From assembly GCA_034620365.1 (NCBI GenBank), contig JAQGEQ010000177.1, forward strand, positions 186,001-250,000: a stretch of DNA of 64,000 nt, given 5' to 3'. The position numbers and the translations under genes were made by a program. The notes below the pieces were generated by a model, which was given only the letters and a program-made list of their open reading frames with translations, searched no databases and had not been told where the DNA came from. This DNA comes from Pegea sp. RAD2-039. Lineage: Eukaryota; Chordata; Thaliacea; Salpida; Salpidae. This document shows, piece by piece, positions 1 to 14,369 of this stretch (position 1 is the first letter of the stretch; each line of letters opens with the position of its first letter).

Positions 1-3000
1 CAGTTATCCCTGCGTAGATGATTGCGTGTCATACCCTGAACCACCAATAAGCATAATTGCGGCTTCCAGATGTAATGCTTCGCCACTATTGCTCTGAGAC
101 TAGTGAAGCGGACACACGATCATCATGCACGCTCTAACCCCATTTAGATTCACTATCCGGTGACATGACCCAGTGACCTAGGACGGTGACATCTAGGCCA
201 ACTTTCTGTTTGAATTTACTCTCCTAACCTTTACTTTTCCAGAAGCAGCACAGAGCAGTGGTACTATTCACTCATATTTGTAGAAAATGCTTTCCGCGCC
301 CTATAAATGGCTAAGTAGAATCTCCGACGAGAGTGAGATTCAAGCCCACGCACAATTGACAAGCAGCCAATCAACTAAGGGACTATTTCATAGCATCTTC
401 TTCATTTATTACTAACTGATAAATTAACAAAAGCTTGGCTGTAAGACATCTGCATGAAAATCCAAGATTTAAAACTTTGTCTAGGTAAAGTGAAAAGCTT
501 CCTTAAAGGAAAAATGTTGCCAAAATGAGATACGTTTTTCCTTATCTTGGTAAACAGATGGAATCATATAGAGTTCTGACACAAAGATATAGATAGACAC
601 CTACAGATTACATGCATAGCTATGTTGATTTTATGCAAACTTGGTTCTAAAACTATTTCTTTCCAAGTTACAAAGTTAAAGTTTAAAACGGTTAGTTATA
701 TTTGTTTATATTTACTTACATGTAAATCCATCCATTCTACGACCAGTAATGTTTTACGAGTTTTGAGATTGGATTAGTAACAAGGGTACTATTAGAATAG
801 TGTAAAATTTGTACGAAATAACTTCATATAACCATATATATATATACATGAACCATATAGCAAATTTAAAATTAAACTTATCAAAAATGAAGGAAAAAAA
901 TAGTAAAAAGATTATATTTTTTAAATCAAGTATTTTTAATAGCTTACACAGAAAAGCCCTATGTATTAGGATTTTTTTAAAATTCCTTTTTTTAAGTTAA
1001 ACACAAAAATTGATTTTATATTAATAATTGTATATATCAATCAGTTTTTTCATTGTCAAAGAGTATTTAGTCAAATTATATTATACCCCATTAATTATGT
1101 GGCTTTAACTTTTACATAAGGAATACAGATTGAGATACAATTCTATCAATATTTTTATGGGATCTTACATTTTTAACTAATATCATAAGATCGTATTGTA
1201 CATGTCAAACTAAGCTGCCAAAGTTTAAAAACATTTTTATATTTTTAAAATCATTTGCTTTGACTTAACAAAATAGAGATACTACATTGTTATTTAAGAA
1301 AAACCAAATCAACTAATATACTTTATACTGAACTTATAAATTTTCCACTATAAAAGATTCTATTTGTTATTTTGGTTTTTATGTTTAGTAGGCTTTTAGA
1401 GGTAGTAGTATAATTAAAGCTTGCTACTATAACAACAGACAGGTGCAAAGATTTAAAATATTGTGGCCCTATTTAACTATAAAGCTTTTATTTACGAGTG
1501 CATTAATTCAACACAAATAATAAGTTTTTAAGAATTTTAAATTACTTTTTTATAAATCAAATTGCTTATTTTGAGAGAAATATTTGCACAGCAACCAAAA
1601 TTACACAACAAATTTATGAAATTTATTTATAAAACTTTTTCATAATATTTATAAAATATACCAGCTGAATTTTGCAGATAAAACTATGGTTTAGGAACCT
1701 CTATTACTAAAATAGAAATAAGGACAAAGTATAACACATACAATAGATAACCTTTAGATACAATGGCTCTAGATACAATAAATAATCGTTATTGAAACGG
1801 CTGCAACTTTAAAGTCAAAGAAAACTTAACAATAAAGTAACGGATTATATTTAAATCAGTTTATTTAGAGCTTCAATAACATTTATTTGTGTATGTTGTC
1901 AACAAGATTTCTTTCTTTAAAAGACCAAGTAATTTGCATACAAGCTTAAAGTAAAATAGTTTGTAGATAAGTTTTACAAAAAATAGCTGGTTTGAAAATC
2001 GCTTATTAATCTTAAATTTCTTTTACATCCAGTTAAATATTTTTGAAAAATTTGATAGAAAGTTTTAATAAGCTTTTCGAATTTTAAAGCAACATTAGTG
2101 ATCCTTCGAACTAAATGATTATTTTCAACTTGATATATCACAATTTAATATATCATTTAATAAAAAATTGTTTAATGAGAAATCTTCAAAAAAAAATGAG
2201 AAAAAAATAACTAGTTAAATTTAACAGAATAAAGTTATTTTGTTTATGATCTCTGCAATATACCATACATACAATAGATAATATATAATCATGTTTTTAA
2301 CATGAATAACAAGCTATTTTAAAATCTAATTTTCACAATTTTTTCTGATTTCTTTCTTGATTTCTATTTAGCTTGTGTTTTCTATTATGATCAAAGTTAA
2401 AGCGTGAACTTAAAGTGAACTTAAATTGATTTATTTATATTAATGAAAGAAATCCTGTTATTTGAATTTCAAACAATATAAAAGTCATTCTCTTGTAAAA
2501 ATTTTACTAATTCAAATACAACATACTAATAAACATTACTTATAAATTATACTAAAACCTCTGTTTTACGATCAATTTTGATTCAAGGTACAATAATTAA
2601 AACTTCTAGTTTACTTATTTTTATACAATAGTCTTAATTTATAACATCAAAATGCACAACATCAAAATTTATTTAATAGCGAAATTGTTTAGTAGACTCA
2701 GTGACGCTATTTACTTAAATTTATCTCAACTTTCGAAATCCAGTTGTATCTTGCTTTGATACGTGAAACATTGGAACTTAAACCAGTATAGTATAAATGT
2801 CTCACTGTTAGTTAATCATTTTTTACTGAAGTTGATAATCAAATTTCTTTGAAGTTAAAAAATTGTTAGAAAGATGATTTTATCAAATATCATTTACCTA
2901 TTTTTTTTATTCACTAAGTCTAGACAATTTTTTCATTGTTTGTAATATAGAAGCACAAATATTTTACCTGTTTAAAAAATTATTTTTGTTTGCAAAACTT

Positions 3001-4065
3001 TTATTTTTGTTTGCAAAACTTTTATTTTTGTTTATTTGTTTAACTTTTTTAATATAGATTTAGTTTGCAAATTACAACAAGTAATTTAGGTAATATAAGG
3101 TTTTTACTATTTACATACAGCGCTATTTTTAGCATAAGTTATTGGAAGCGATTTCTTAGAAATCTTAGATCTATAAATAGAAAATTTTCAAATTTCGTTT
3201 AGTTTACTTTCAAATTTATTTTCTAAAATAAATGATTGTAAATTTTGTATTTTAGTTGGTTGAAAGCTTTTAAGCTAAAATGTTTTCAGGAAGCTAATTA
3301 GCAAAATTATAAAAATCATGAGTTTAATTTTTTATTAACTAACCTCATGATTATTTCTAAAAATTTGTTCTATAAATTTTATTCATTAAATTTCAGTTAA
3401 CTATTGTACATATTATTTTGAATTTCACTTCTTTAGAGATATTATATCTTGTTATGATCTAGAAAAGTTTTATAAGATGTCATGTGCAAGCATCTTATAT
3501 AAGATTGCTTATTTTTATGAGTTACTCATTATTTTACTTATGTTATTTCTTTCAACCAATTCATATGAAGTTCAATAAATGAATTTTTTTGATATTTAAG
3601 ATATATTTATATTAAGTTTATTTATATAGTAACATTATTCATTTAACATAAATAGTTATGTTACTGTCCTATAGTTTTTATGATGTTTGCTATTTTCATT
3701 TATACAAAGAATAATAAATGAACAGCTTTTGTTATAATAATTTTTTTGAATAGGAATAAAAAAGTAAATATGTTTTGTAGTCTCTTATGGCTTATAGAAG
3801 CCTGGTGTTATTTTATTGGTGTATAAAACTAGATACTTTAATTAAAAGCTAAAGTTTATATAAGTGATATGATGCTTCCCAATATTGATTATTGTTATAA
3901 TGATACTTTTAGTTATTCTAATTAGTTATGTCCTATCAAAATATTGTTCTTATAATCATTAGATATAATTTTGAATCATATTTCTTTGTTTGTAAAATAA
4001 TGTGATAAGTTATATAAAGTCTTTTGTTTTTATATTTGACTTTTAAATTCTATCTTTTGTCTTTT
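1..4065. other. Intergenic DNA upstream of PDPK1
   Basis: No gene is supported here. The first 370 bases are clearly more GC-rich than what follows and end abruptly against AT-rich DNA. On the minus strand they give only a short open stretch that stops at the window edge, so they may be the end of a dispersed repeat or an upstream gene's flank. From about 400 to 4065 the sequence is AT-rich with stops in all frames. An (AT)n run lies near 833-848 and a short tandem repeat at about 2985-3035. Confidence 0.5.
2985..3035. repeat. Short tandem repeat, about 21-nt unit
   Basis: A unit of the form AAAACTTTTATTTTTGTTTGC occurs about two and a half times in direct succession. It lies in AT-rich intergenic DNA and shows no link to a gene. 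Confidence 0.7.
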
Positions 4066-4067
4066 AG
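4050..4067 (+). promoter_or_regulatory. Splice acceptor in the PDPK1 5' leader
   Basis: A pyrimidine-rich tract ends in AG at 4066-4067, 37 nt before the PDPK1 start codon. No upstream donor exon is evident, so this is either the end of a 5'UTR intron or a spliced-leader trans-splice site. An in-frame TGA lies between it and the ATG, which supports the chosen start. Confidence 0.45.
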
Positions 4068-4104
4068 ATTTATTAATTTATATATTGCAATTTGAGCTGT
4101 AGTC

Positions 4105-7100
4105 ATGACTTCTGAGACTACTGTGGTTCGTAAAAGTTATCAAAGAAGTGATTTTCAATTTGGTCCAGTTTTAGGGGAAGGTTCTTTTTCAACTGTGACT
4201 CTAGCAACAGATAAAAGATCAGGCAAAGAATATGCCATGAAAATTTTGGAAAAAAGTCACATCATTAGAGAAAGAAAAGTACCTCAGGTAACTTTAAACA
4301 ATTATTTGTTCTATAACTTTTTAATGACCCTGAAAAACACTTTGTTCAAAATGTTTTAAATTAAATGGTTATAAAAGATGTTGAATATACTAATCAATAA
4401 AATCTACATTTATTAATCAAACAAAAAATGTTAGTGCTTGTTTATTTTATCCTTAATTTATTATTTCCTGTTTTTTAAGATTTTTATTATGATTAACTAT
4501 AAACATTTAAAAATTGTATTTTGATTAATTTATAAATATATGCCAAAATAATCATAATAGTTAATTTTATAATAATTGATTTGTTATTACTAAAGCTTTA
4601 ATATCTATATTAATGTAATACTTGATAAAGGAACTAAATTTGATGAAATAATTGAATTCATTCTAATCTATTTGGTTGAGAACATCATTTTAGGGTATTA
4701 TATATGAAATTGTATTTTAGTATTAGCTTGTGGTAATTTTATTTAAACTAAATTAAAACTTCTTTTTTTATATGAGTATACATAATTATAATATTTACTC
4801 TATATTTTCTTATACAATAAAAATATTCTTCTAGTGTTTTTTTTGTTGGTTATAAAATTTCTTTTAAAATATTATGTTTTTCATAACTGTTTATTTTTTC
4901 ATGGTTTTTTTTTGTTGAATATTTTAAACTTTAACAAATATATTTTGTCAACTTTGTTATTTTAAAACAAACTCATTTGAAACTAAATTATTTTGACTGA
5001 ATGTTTTCTGAATTCAAAATAAATAGTTTTTTTGTACAAAGGTTGAACGTGAAAAACGAGTATTAACTCGATTATGTAACCATCACTTCTTCGTCAAATT
5101 CTTTTTCACTTTTCAAGACACAGAAAGACTTTACTTTGGATTAAGTGTTGCTAGAAGGGGGGAACTTCACTCAAAAATTCGTCTTTTAGGTAAACACTTT
5201 CTCCTAAAACATCTAAATGACGCATTTATCTATTTTCATCTCTAAACCACTTGTTTTATTATCAATCAAACAGCAAACTTCTTATTTTAATCATTAAGCA
5301 CCATTTGTTGCTACTCAACTTTTCAAAGTATTTCTTTTACGTAGCTAATTTGAATCTCTATCCGCAGGTAAGTTCGACCTTCAATGCACCCGGTTTTACT
5401 CAGCACAGATGGTTAGTGCTCTCGAGTACATGCACTCACTAAACATCATACATCGCGACCTTAAACCTGAAAATATCCTCTTTAATGATGACATGAACAT
5501 TCAAATCACTGATTTCGGCACAGCAAAAGACCTCAATGAAGCTGGAAAAGAAGTGGACATATGGACGCCTAGAACCTCAACATTTGTGGGCACTGCCCAG
5601 TTTATATCTCCCGAACTGCTAACAGATAAAAAAGCTTGCGCCTTGTCTGACATCTGGGCGTTTGCTTGTATCGTGTACCAGATGATAACAGGCAACTTTG
5701 CTTTCAATGCTGCTACTGAATACCTCACTTTGTTAAAAATACAAAGTTGTGACTTTGATATACCTCCGGAGATTGACTCCAGCGTTGCTGACCTCATCAA
5801 AGAAATCCTTGTTTTAGAACCCAGTTTACGATTAGGGTCCCAAGTCCGTGGTGGGTACCAGTCCCTGAAGAATCATCCGTTTTTTGATAGTACAGATTGG
5901 GACGCAGTGGATACTACACCTGTTCCTGATTCCATCAAAGAAGTTTTAGTTTCAGATAGTTCAGATGATGAAGAAAGTGTTGATCCGTTTTCTGAGAGTA
6001 TTGCAAATGTAGTCGCTGGATTGGACACAATTAGTTTCAGTCCTGACCATCAAGTTAGTGGCCCAGAGACAAACGGAAATGTGAGTTTAACTGATTTTGG
6101 TGATTAATTAAAGAAGTTTGTAGCGAGAAGTTGACGTGAGAACCCCGGATGTTTCAATTCTCATCGATTCTTTTCTCTCTACTTTTCATCAAATTACATT
6201 TTCAAACTTCTTTCCATTTAATCTCATGAAAATCATTAACCTCTCACATAAGCAACCCAAACCTTTTCTCAAAAGCTTTCCATCAACAATCCAAAATAAT
6301 CAATTCTCCATTAAACTTGAGTAGGAGGTCTTAAACTTCTCAAAACACAATTATTATATGAATCACTAAACGTGTTTAATAATTTAGAACTTTACAGACC
6401 TCAAAAGACTTGACGCTTAGTGAACCAACTGATGTGACAGGATATGGTCTACCTCTTCTTCTTACTTCATCTGAACGAAATCATTGGATGAGCAAACAAC
6501 AAAAAAGTGTTTGGAACTATTATGCCGAAGGCAAACTTATTCTCAAACAAGGTTTGTAGTGAAATGGTTCAATTTCTAATTGATATTTGCATCTGGTAAT
6601 TAAGTCAATCAAGTTTAAGTCAGTTTTCTTGTAAGCAAACTTCATTTTTTTAGTTTGCTTTTTATTGCTGATAAAAGATTTTGCCGAAATTTTTCATCTT
6701 AATTTCTTTGTTTTGTTTTTCAATTTTTTTATTTGTTCCTATTCATAATCATCTCAAATTCATCTGTCAATTTTTCAATTGAAACCAATCTCCAAAAACA
6801 CAATTATTAACATCCCAATGAAGGTTGTAGTTTTATATTTACATAAATATCTTTACTACTATCTCTTGATTACAAGTCAAATTGCAACAAAGTTTTTAAT
6901 TGTCAATTTATTATCCAAAACATCTTAACAAAACGAATCAAGATGGGAAAACAAAGTTGTTTACATCTGGCATCCAGTTTGAACCTACTCTCACTCTTTC
7001 ATTTATCTATTTGTTTTGATGTTTTAAAAGCTTTTAACTTCATAAGCAGCTTAACTTCTAGTAATCACTCTGCTGTTTACATGTTTAAATTGTCCTAATC

Positions 7101-8166
7101 CTCTTTTATTCTTATTTTGTCTGAATTTCATTAAATTGTTTTCAATCGTTTCAATTGTTTGCAAGGAAAGGCTATTGAGTTGTTTTTGGTAAACGTCATC
7201 AATTCGATTCTGTGTCTTTCCATCATTATGAAAACATCATTTAGAATAATGAAGTTTTTCATTCAACTTTTTATTTATTTTCTTATTTTGTTGGGAAATT
7301 TTGAAATCTGATATTTTGCTAAAATCTTTTAACGTTTTATTTAGATTAAATTTCTGTTTACTTGAGGTTATTTCATACAAAACCATCAATTTTCAGATTA
7401 TTTTAACATTTTTATGAAATTTTGTATAAAAAAAAAGAGTTTTTTGGGCATCTTTTGTAAAGGTTTTACAGTCGGAAGTGAATTTTTCTCTTTTTTTTTG
7501 TTTCTTCATCTTTTCTACCCTTTTCTCACCAGACACTTGCAAATGTTGACTAATTTCATTTCCATCTCTTTAAACTTGATTTTTAATTACCACAAACCCA
7601 CCAGCTTCAAACCAACATTGATTTTAAAACACTCATTTTTCATTCTGAGTTTGTTTCATTATTTTTTACAAACTTATTATGACAGATTTTAACCAAATAT
7701 TCTTTTTACTGTTTGCATTTCTATTTAATCAGCATTTTTTCGTTTTTTTTTTCATCGGAATATTTTCAAAGTTCAAATTAATGTTAAACAACAACTCATC
7801 TACAAAACGCCAGTTACTAATCGATTCGTTGCTACTAGCAACCACCATTTTCACCACTAAATAGCCAAACATATCATCTTTTTAGGTCAACTCGAAAAGA
7901 AGCGTGGCTTCTCGACAAAATCGCGCGAGTTCCTGCTTCTTGAGGGTCCCAGACTCCTTTATATTGATCCTGTTTCCAAAGAGACGAAAGGCGAGATCCC
8001 TTGGTCACGGAAACTGACTACAGAATTAAAAAACTTTCGATTATTTGACATTCACACACCAAACCGGACATATCACCTCGTAGATCGAACCAACAACGCG
8101 ATGAGATGGTGTCGAAAGATCGAACACGTCAAACGCCACTACTACGACGCGCTCGGTGGCGAATAG
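4105..8166 (+). CDS. PDPK1: 3-phosphoinositide-dependent protein kinase 1
   Basis: AGC-family master kinase that phosphorylates the activation loops of AKT, S6K and related kinases at membranes. Exons: 4105-4287, 5042-5189, 5368-6080, 6398-6551, 7886-8166, giving 492 aa. The kinase domain starts near residue 15: glycine loop GEGSF (24-28), ATP-binding Lys46 in AMKILEK, HRD Asp141, DFG at 159-161, and the PDPK1-typical FVGTAQF and SPELL. A PH domain (about 390-492) is split by intron 4 and carries LLLEGPRLLYIDP- and HTPNRTYHL-like segments. The human N-terminal extension is largely missing. Oddities: the residue aligned with human autophosphorylation site Ser241 is Thr182, and the activation loop has about five extra residues (IWTPR region). 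The whole length aligns with animal PDPK1, so the identity is secure. Confidence 0.95.
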
Positions 8167-11100
8167 CGTCCTCTAGTGGCTATTTAACTTATTTCCACTA
8201 CTTGCTAGTCACGTGTTTATGACGTCGTCGAAATTCTGTTTCCATGCAATTGAAAAAGTGCACGAAAATTAGTTGCCATGGAAACCAACTGCGACACGAT
8301 TTTCCGGTCACTTCCTTGTGCAATCGTCTATTGGGTCAAGTGACCACCAATCGATCTACTTAGGACACTTTTCCGACCATTAAATCGCTCTTCATCTTTT
8401 TACATCTCCAAACTTCCAACGGTCACAAGAGAAGAAGCTCTTTGATGCTGATGTTGAAGTCTTCCTTAATTTGTACGGTTTGAATTGTTTAAACAAACAA
8501 ATTGAATTTATTATTTAAAATGAAATTTTTTTAAAATTTAAAAGATAAATTGTAACTTGGGCCATTTAAGAAATCAGCCAAATTAGCCTCCTAGCTTTGA
8601 GTCACGTTGAATCGTAGAAATTGTTTTCGACAAACTTCAAAAACTGTTTTGTTCGCTCACGAAAGAACCACAAGAACTTTTCTGTTATATTCAAAGCTTT
8701 TTTTCATTTTTATTCAAAAATGTGATCAGCTGTTTAAAGTTCAAAAATCTTTTTACTTTTGAAAGTTTATGTTTTGAACATATTTCAATTCTTGAAAATT
8801 TACTCAAACGAAATATAAGAAAATAAAAACTTTTTTATTCAAATTGAGTTTTCAAGTTTGATGCAACCATACTTAGAAAAATCTTTTAGTTTTTAACTTG
8901 TTTTATTTTGGAAGAAAACATTAATTTGCATGATTAGATTACTGATGATATCAATACTAATTAAATAAAGAAAATTTTATCTTAAATTAATTATTTTTGG
9001 AATTTTAGATAAATTTTTTGGAGTATTCGACGCATACTCTTATATATTAAATATCAAATAAATTATCTAAAGTCTGTTATCCGCTCTTTACATTATTCTT
9101 TCATTTAGAAAATTTGTTTTTAGTCGAAATATTTACATCGAAAAAATTGCTGTTAAAAATATCAAGATTTAGTAGTAGTATATATATTAGTATATTGATT
9201 TAGTATTCGAAGAAATAAGAAAAATTGCTTACTTGTTAAATCGTTTTATTTATCGAAGAAAAAATTTCAAAACAAGATTAGTTGGATGGAGAATAGTTTT
9301 TGAATTTTAACACTTAATCTCAAAGTCATTTCTATTAAAAGCAACCTTAGTTTTGTCACTAGAAAACTTTTTCTGTTAAATTGCTTCATAGATTCTATGA
9401 TGATAAAGAAATATTTTTTCTGTTTGTTTTAAATAAAACTGATCTCAAAAGATGAAAGTTTTTTTTTTAATTTTACAGAAAATATTGGTAAACATTTTTT
9501 TTAATAGAAATGTTTAAAAAGTTTCAATAATTTTCTTCTTGATCAGCAAAAACTTTTGATTTAGTTCAAAATAAAATAACAAATCATTTTATCTGGTTAA
9601 ATTCCGAATTTGAACGAAAAATGATTCACCGAACTACTGATGATATTACTGATGAAAAACAATAATATTTATGGATTATCCCAGATGCTGAAAAGAACAT
9701 CAAAAATTCTGAAAACAAACTTCTTCAAAGTTTATTTAAATAAATTTTAAGCAAAAAATAAACTTTCATAAATAGTTAATAGCCTTCAAGCTTGTTGACA
9801 AGAGCTCCTAAATATAACATCATTTTAGTTGTACTTATAAATCAACTACATTTCTTCATCTACTAACATTGATCAATTTGTTTTGATGCTAGTTTTCAAG
9901 TGCTCGATCGAAACACTCTCATAGTTTGTAAAAACCTGATAACGTTGAAAAAATAAATTGTTTGAAACAAAGTTATTGATTTTAAAAGTAAGTTTAATTA
10001 TTCAACTGCTTCTGAAACTCACTTTTTTATTTTTTTTGAAAAACTGAAAAGCATTTAATTTTGTAATTTAATTTCTAATAAAAATCTAGAAAATGAGAAT
10101 TTGATTTAAATGACTCGCAAAAAAAATTCTTCGACATTTTTTTTTGAAAAATTAAAGTTAAATATTATAGTAAACAACCTAATTAAATTTTATAATTTAA
10201 TATTTTCTTTTTCTAAGTAATTTTTCCTAATTAATTTTGGATTCAAGATTTGGATTTATTTCAATAATAATTATTAGCAAATAAGAAATTTAGTTGTTTT
10301 TTATCTTCTAAAAATAAGTTTGATGAAATAATATATATTAAAGTCAAGATTTTATTGACCTTGTTTTTATAAAACTTGAACAAATAGATGGCTGAGGAAT
10401 ACAGTTTGACCTAAATATATTTCTTATTTGATCGAATTATAAGTAAACACTTCGATGTGTTTTTCAGCTATATGCTTAAAACCAGCATTTATTAATTTTT
10501 TTCCTGATTTACTTTCTTAAAGTCAAACTTGTTTTTCATTTTAAGCTTGAAAAATATTATGATCTTATTAAATGACGAAATTTGATTAGACTATAAATTG
10601 TAAAAAAACATCAAAAGTAGTTGTATTAAAGTATAAGTTATTTTAAACTTTGTTTTGGAATAAAATAAAGACAATTTTTTAAAACGAACAAAAACACTTA
10701 GAAGAATTTCTTGGAATTTGCAAGAATAATTTCAGGAAATTATAATTTTAGTTGATTGCAAAGAAAAAACTGTCAAATTGATACATTTAATTTCAATAGT
10801 TCAATAATAATTCAAGCACTCTCTTTCGCATTTATTGTAAATAGATAAATTTTGTGAACAAACTGGGAAACTCCATTCTTAGCTTGAAAATATTTATGGA
10901 AGTTGGAGTATTTGACAAATAACATCTCTTATTTAAAGGCTTGGACTTAAATTATTTTTCTGTAACAAAAAACAACCTGCATTAGATGTTTGCTTAGAGG
11001 TTTGACCCACTTTCTTTACAATAACAAGAATGCAAACAAAGCATTTCGGTAGATAAAAGAAATCATTATTATTCAAGTCTGTGAAAATATAAGAAATAAA

Positions 11101-12708
11101 AATATTTTACTGTCAAGTAAGGAGTGCTTTTGCAAGGTAGAAAACGTTTGAAAAAGTTGAATATAAGAAGCAAAATAGGAAATAAGGTTTGAAAGTCAAG
11201 TATCTTTAGAATAAATTTATAATTTATGGGAAAAAAAATGAAATTCGTCAAAATCAATTTTTGAAGAACGATATTTGATAAAAAGCAAATTGAAATGTTA
11301 GATGAGATAAAAAAAAATGTTTCAAATAAAATGTTTCAAAAGTATTTGTTTCTTGTTTCGATGATTGTGTTTTCAAAAATAAACATTTTTGATAAAATGG
11401 TAACTAAACAGGAATTTCTTTCTGTAAAAAAACTTACATCCCATATAAGTAATTCAAGTGTAAGCTTAATAAACATGTTTTTTTAGTTTCAGCTCTAAAT
11501 ATTTGTCATTATATTTTTCCCTTGTGCAGAATTATCAGAAAATTTATAGCTAGTGACAGATTCGTTAATATAAATTTGTTACCTATATATCTTTGTGCAC
11601 AATAATAGAAAATAACAGATTTTGATCTTGTAGCATAAAAGAAATTACATCAATAGTTTTAGTTTATGAGGTAGGCTTGTAGCAATTGATAACAAGACTG
11701 CCATCTAGCTTTTGTCTTTTAAAATACTCAAGCTGAAGAAAATTTGTAATTGTCAAAAATCAACATCCTATTCTGTTTAAATAAACAAAATAAATGTAAA
11801 TAGAAATTGATGACTAATTTTTTACCAATAGTTTTGCTGGAATAATCATTAAAACAACATTTACAAATTATTATCTCCTCTCACTGTTACTAGTTGTAAG
11901 TATTATTGCTTTCAATAAATTATTTACTTTGAATATATTGAGATAGTAAATAAAATGTTCTTAAGACTTTTACGATTTTGTAGAGAAATGTTTAAAAATA
12001 AGAAAGAATTTTGTAGAATTAGTTTACTAGCATTTTTCAAATTTGAAAGATCTTTTATGTAAACTCAATCTTTAGAGAAGACTGCATTATTTTTTTCAAT
12101 GACGAAAGCTCTAAAAATAGACAAAAATATAAACTCTAGATTATCAGAAATATTAAAACTTTAAAAGTTCAAATGCTTCATTTACATTACCTATTGTAAG
12201 TTTCATAAAAGTCTGATGTTTCTGATAATTCACAGAGAAGTATTAAGCATCAAATACAAAGTTGAAGTTTGCTGCTGAATTTTTCAGGGCATTAATAAAG
12301 ATACTGATCTTGATCTTGTGGACAATATAGAATAAATATCAATGTATATATAAAAGTAGTTAAAAAAAAGAATTTAAATAAAAATAGAAAATATTTCAAA
12401 TATTAATAGAACAATAGTAATAATAACTTAAAGTCTTATTCTTAGAACAAAGATCAAAAATAAAGACTTATTTTTTTAAACAAATTAAATCAGTTTGTAT
12501 AATTGATTAAAGACATTCTTATGCTGGTAAATTGTGGGTTACACAGAAATCATTTGAGTAAACATATGAAAAAATAAATTGATTGTTAATTTAGATTATT
12601 TTGTATTGCTAAGTTTGTATCAAGTTTTTAATTTATATTTTCAATTTAAGGTTTAGCAAAAAGAATATTAGTAAATTAATCAAAAACGATTTGATAAAAC
12701 GACAACTT

Positions 12709-13301
12709 CAAAAAATATGAGTCCTTATATTGTCGCATACCTTTGATGAAAGCTTCCTGTGCCGGCCATCTCTGCGCCGTCCGAGTAAAAAAAATCTTAG
12801 TTTGATAGAATATAAGAAAAAGTTAGATATTTAAAACTCAATAAAATTTTATTTAAAAACTACAAACTAGTTCAAATTTTAAAATCAATTTCTAATCTTC
12901 TAGTCTATTTTTTTAACTCAAAATCAGTTTTCAAATCTCTTGAAGAATAGAAATAGATGAAAACATCAAAAAATGAATAGAAATAGTTGAAGAAAAATAC
13001 CTAATTTACTGTTTCCAGCTTTCTAGCTCTTTCTCCGTAGGTGTTGTTAGTCAAATGAATACTAGATAACCCATGTTCACTTTTAAATCATTTTAGCGTT
13101 TTTTATGATTAACTTTTGCCGGATAAGATGAAAAAATCCGAATAATTTTTACAGAGAATTCTTGAACTTCGACGAAAAATTGAAGAAATCGTTTTTTTAA
13201 TCATTTTGAAAGAAAATTCTGTTTTCTTGACAGAAAAATCGTTTTTTTAAACAAATGATTTTCGTCGAAAAGTTTTGATATCAAAAAATATGAGTCCTTA
13301 T
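12709..13301. repeat. 21-nt direct repeat pair
   Basis: The string TCAAAAAATATGAGTCCTTA, plus one further T, occurs at about 12709-12729 and again at 13281-13301. Between the copies are a GC-rich patch (12740-12787) and two near-identical AAATCGTTTTTTTAA segments (near 13186 and 13225). The arrangement could mark an old insertion or a local duplication. No terminal inverted repeats or ORF were seen. Confidence 0.5.
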
Positions 13302-14369
13302 GTTTTAGATCAATTCAAACCTAACAGAAATAAAGTTTATGTTTTCTAAGAAACCTTTTTCAATAAAATTTTATATTTACATTATTAATTTGAAGCAATG
13401 ACACAATCATACAGTATTTCTTTAATTATTATATATTTTACAATTGCCTTATTAACTTGTTTAGTATTTTAAAAAATGAAGAATTTCTAAGGATACTTTT
13501 GTTATTATGCTTTGTATATTTCAATTTCTTTTTGCAATATTATATTTTTCTTTAGTTTTTGTAAAACATTTTGAAATAGATAGACCCTCATATTTAAAAA
13601 AAACTTTTTTCTGAGTTATTGATAGCTTCAAAATTGAAAGAAAAATATATTGAGTTGTTAGTACATTTACTAACAATTTAATAACTTCGTATTTTTTGCT
13701 ACTTTTTTATTCATCTCTTTGCATTTCACTTTCTTATTTTTTACGAATTTTCTTTTCAAGTCTTATAATTTTATGATTAAATTTAAGTTACTAATTTTCA
13801 TAGTAAAATAAACGGTAAAAAAATCAGACATTTTGACAAAAATGATTTATTTCTAAAACAAAAATGCGAAAACGATAACAAGCACAGAATAAAAGCTTAA
13901 ATTTTATAAAAGTCTACACGAAATCTCTTTAAAAGATTCATATTTGAAGAGATTAAGTGCCAATCTTGTAGGTTAGCTAAATATCTTGGTTTTAATCTAG
14001 TTTTTCTTTTTCTTTTTGAATTTTGTACAACATTCAACAGCTAGTTCAAATCGAAACTCTTTGTTTCCGGTAGTATCAGAGATCCTTATATTTTGTGAAG
14101 TTGAATTTTTAAATATGAATTATTCTGATAAGTTATGTAGAATTTTAAAGTAGAAGATATAAGAGTATTTGAATAATAAAGATAAATGAGAATTTGTGAT
14201 ATAAAAGTTTGTATAACATTTAAAATGTTTTATATTATAAATAATTAGTCCAATATATTTTTTAAAGTTCAACTTTTAACATCATTAATGAGTCTTGCAT
14301 AATACTTTTTAAAGTAATTTTCCACCAGAACAAACAAATGAACAAATGTTATCTTTAACATCCACAAAG

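Noticed and set aside
296..366. tRNA-like A-box (TGGCTAAGTAGA) and B-box (GATTCAAGC)
   Set aside because: The boxes are about 10 nt too close for a nuclear tRNA, and neither the acceptor nor the T stem pairs.
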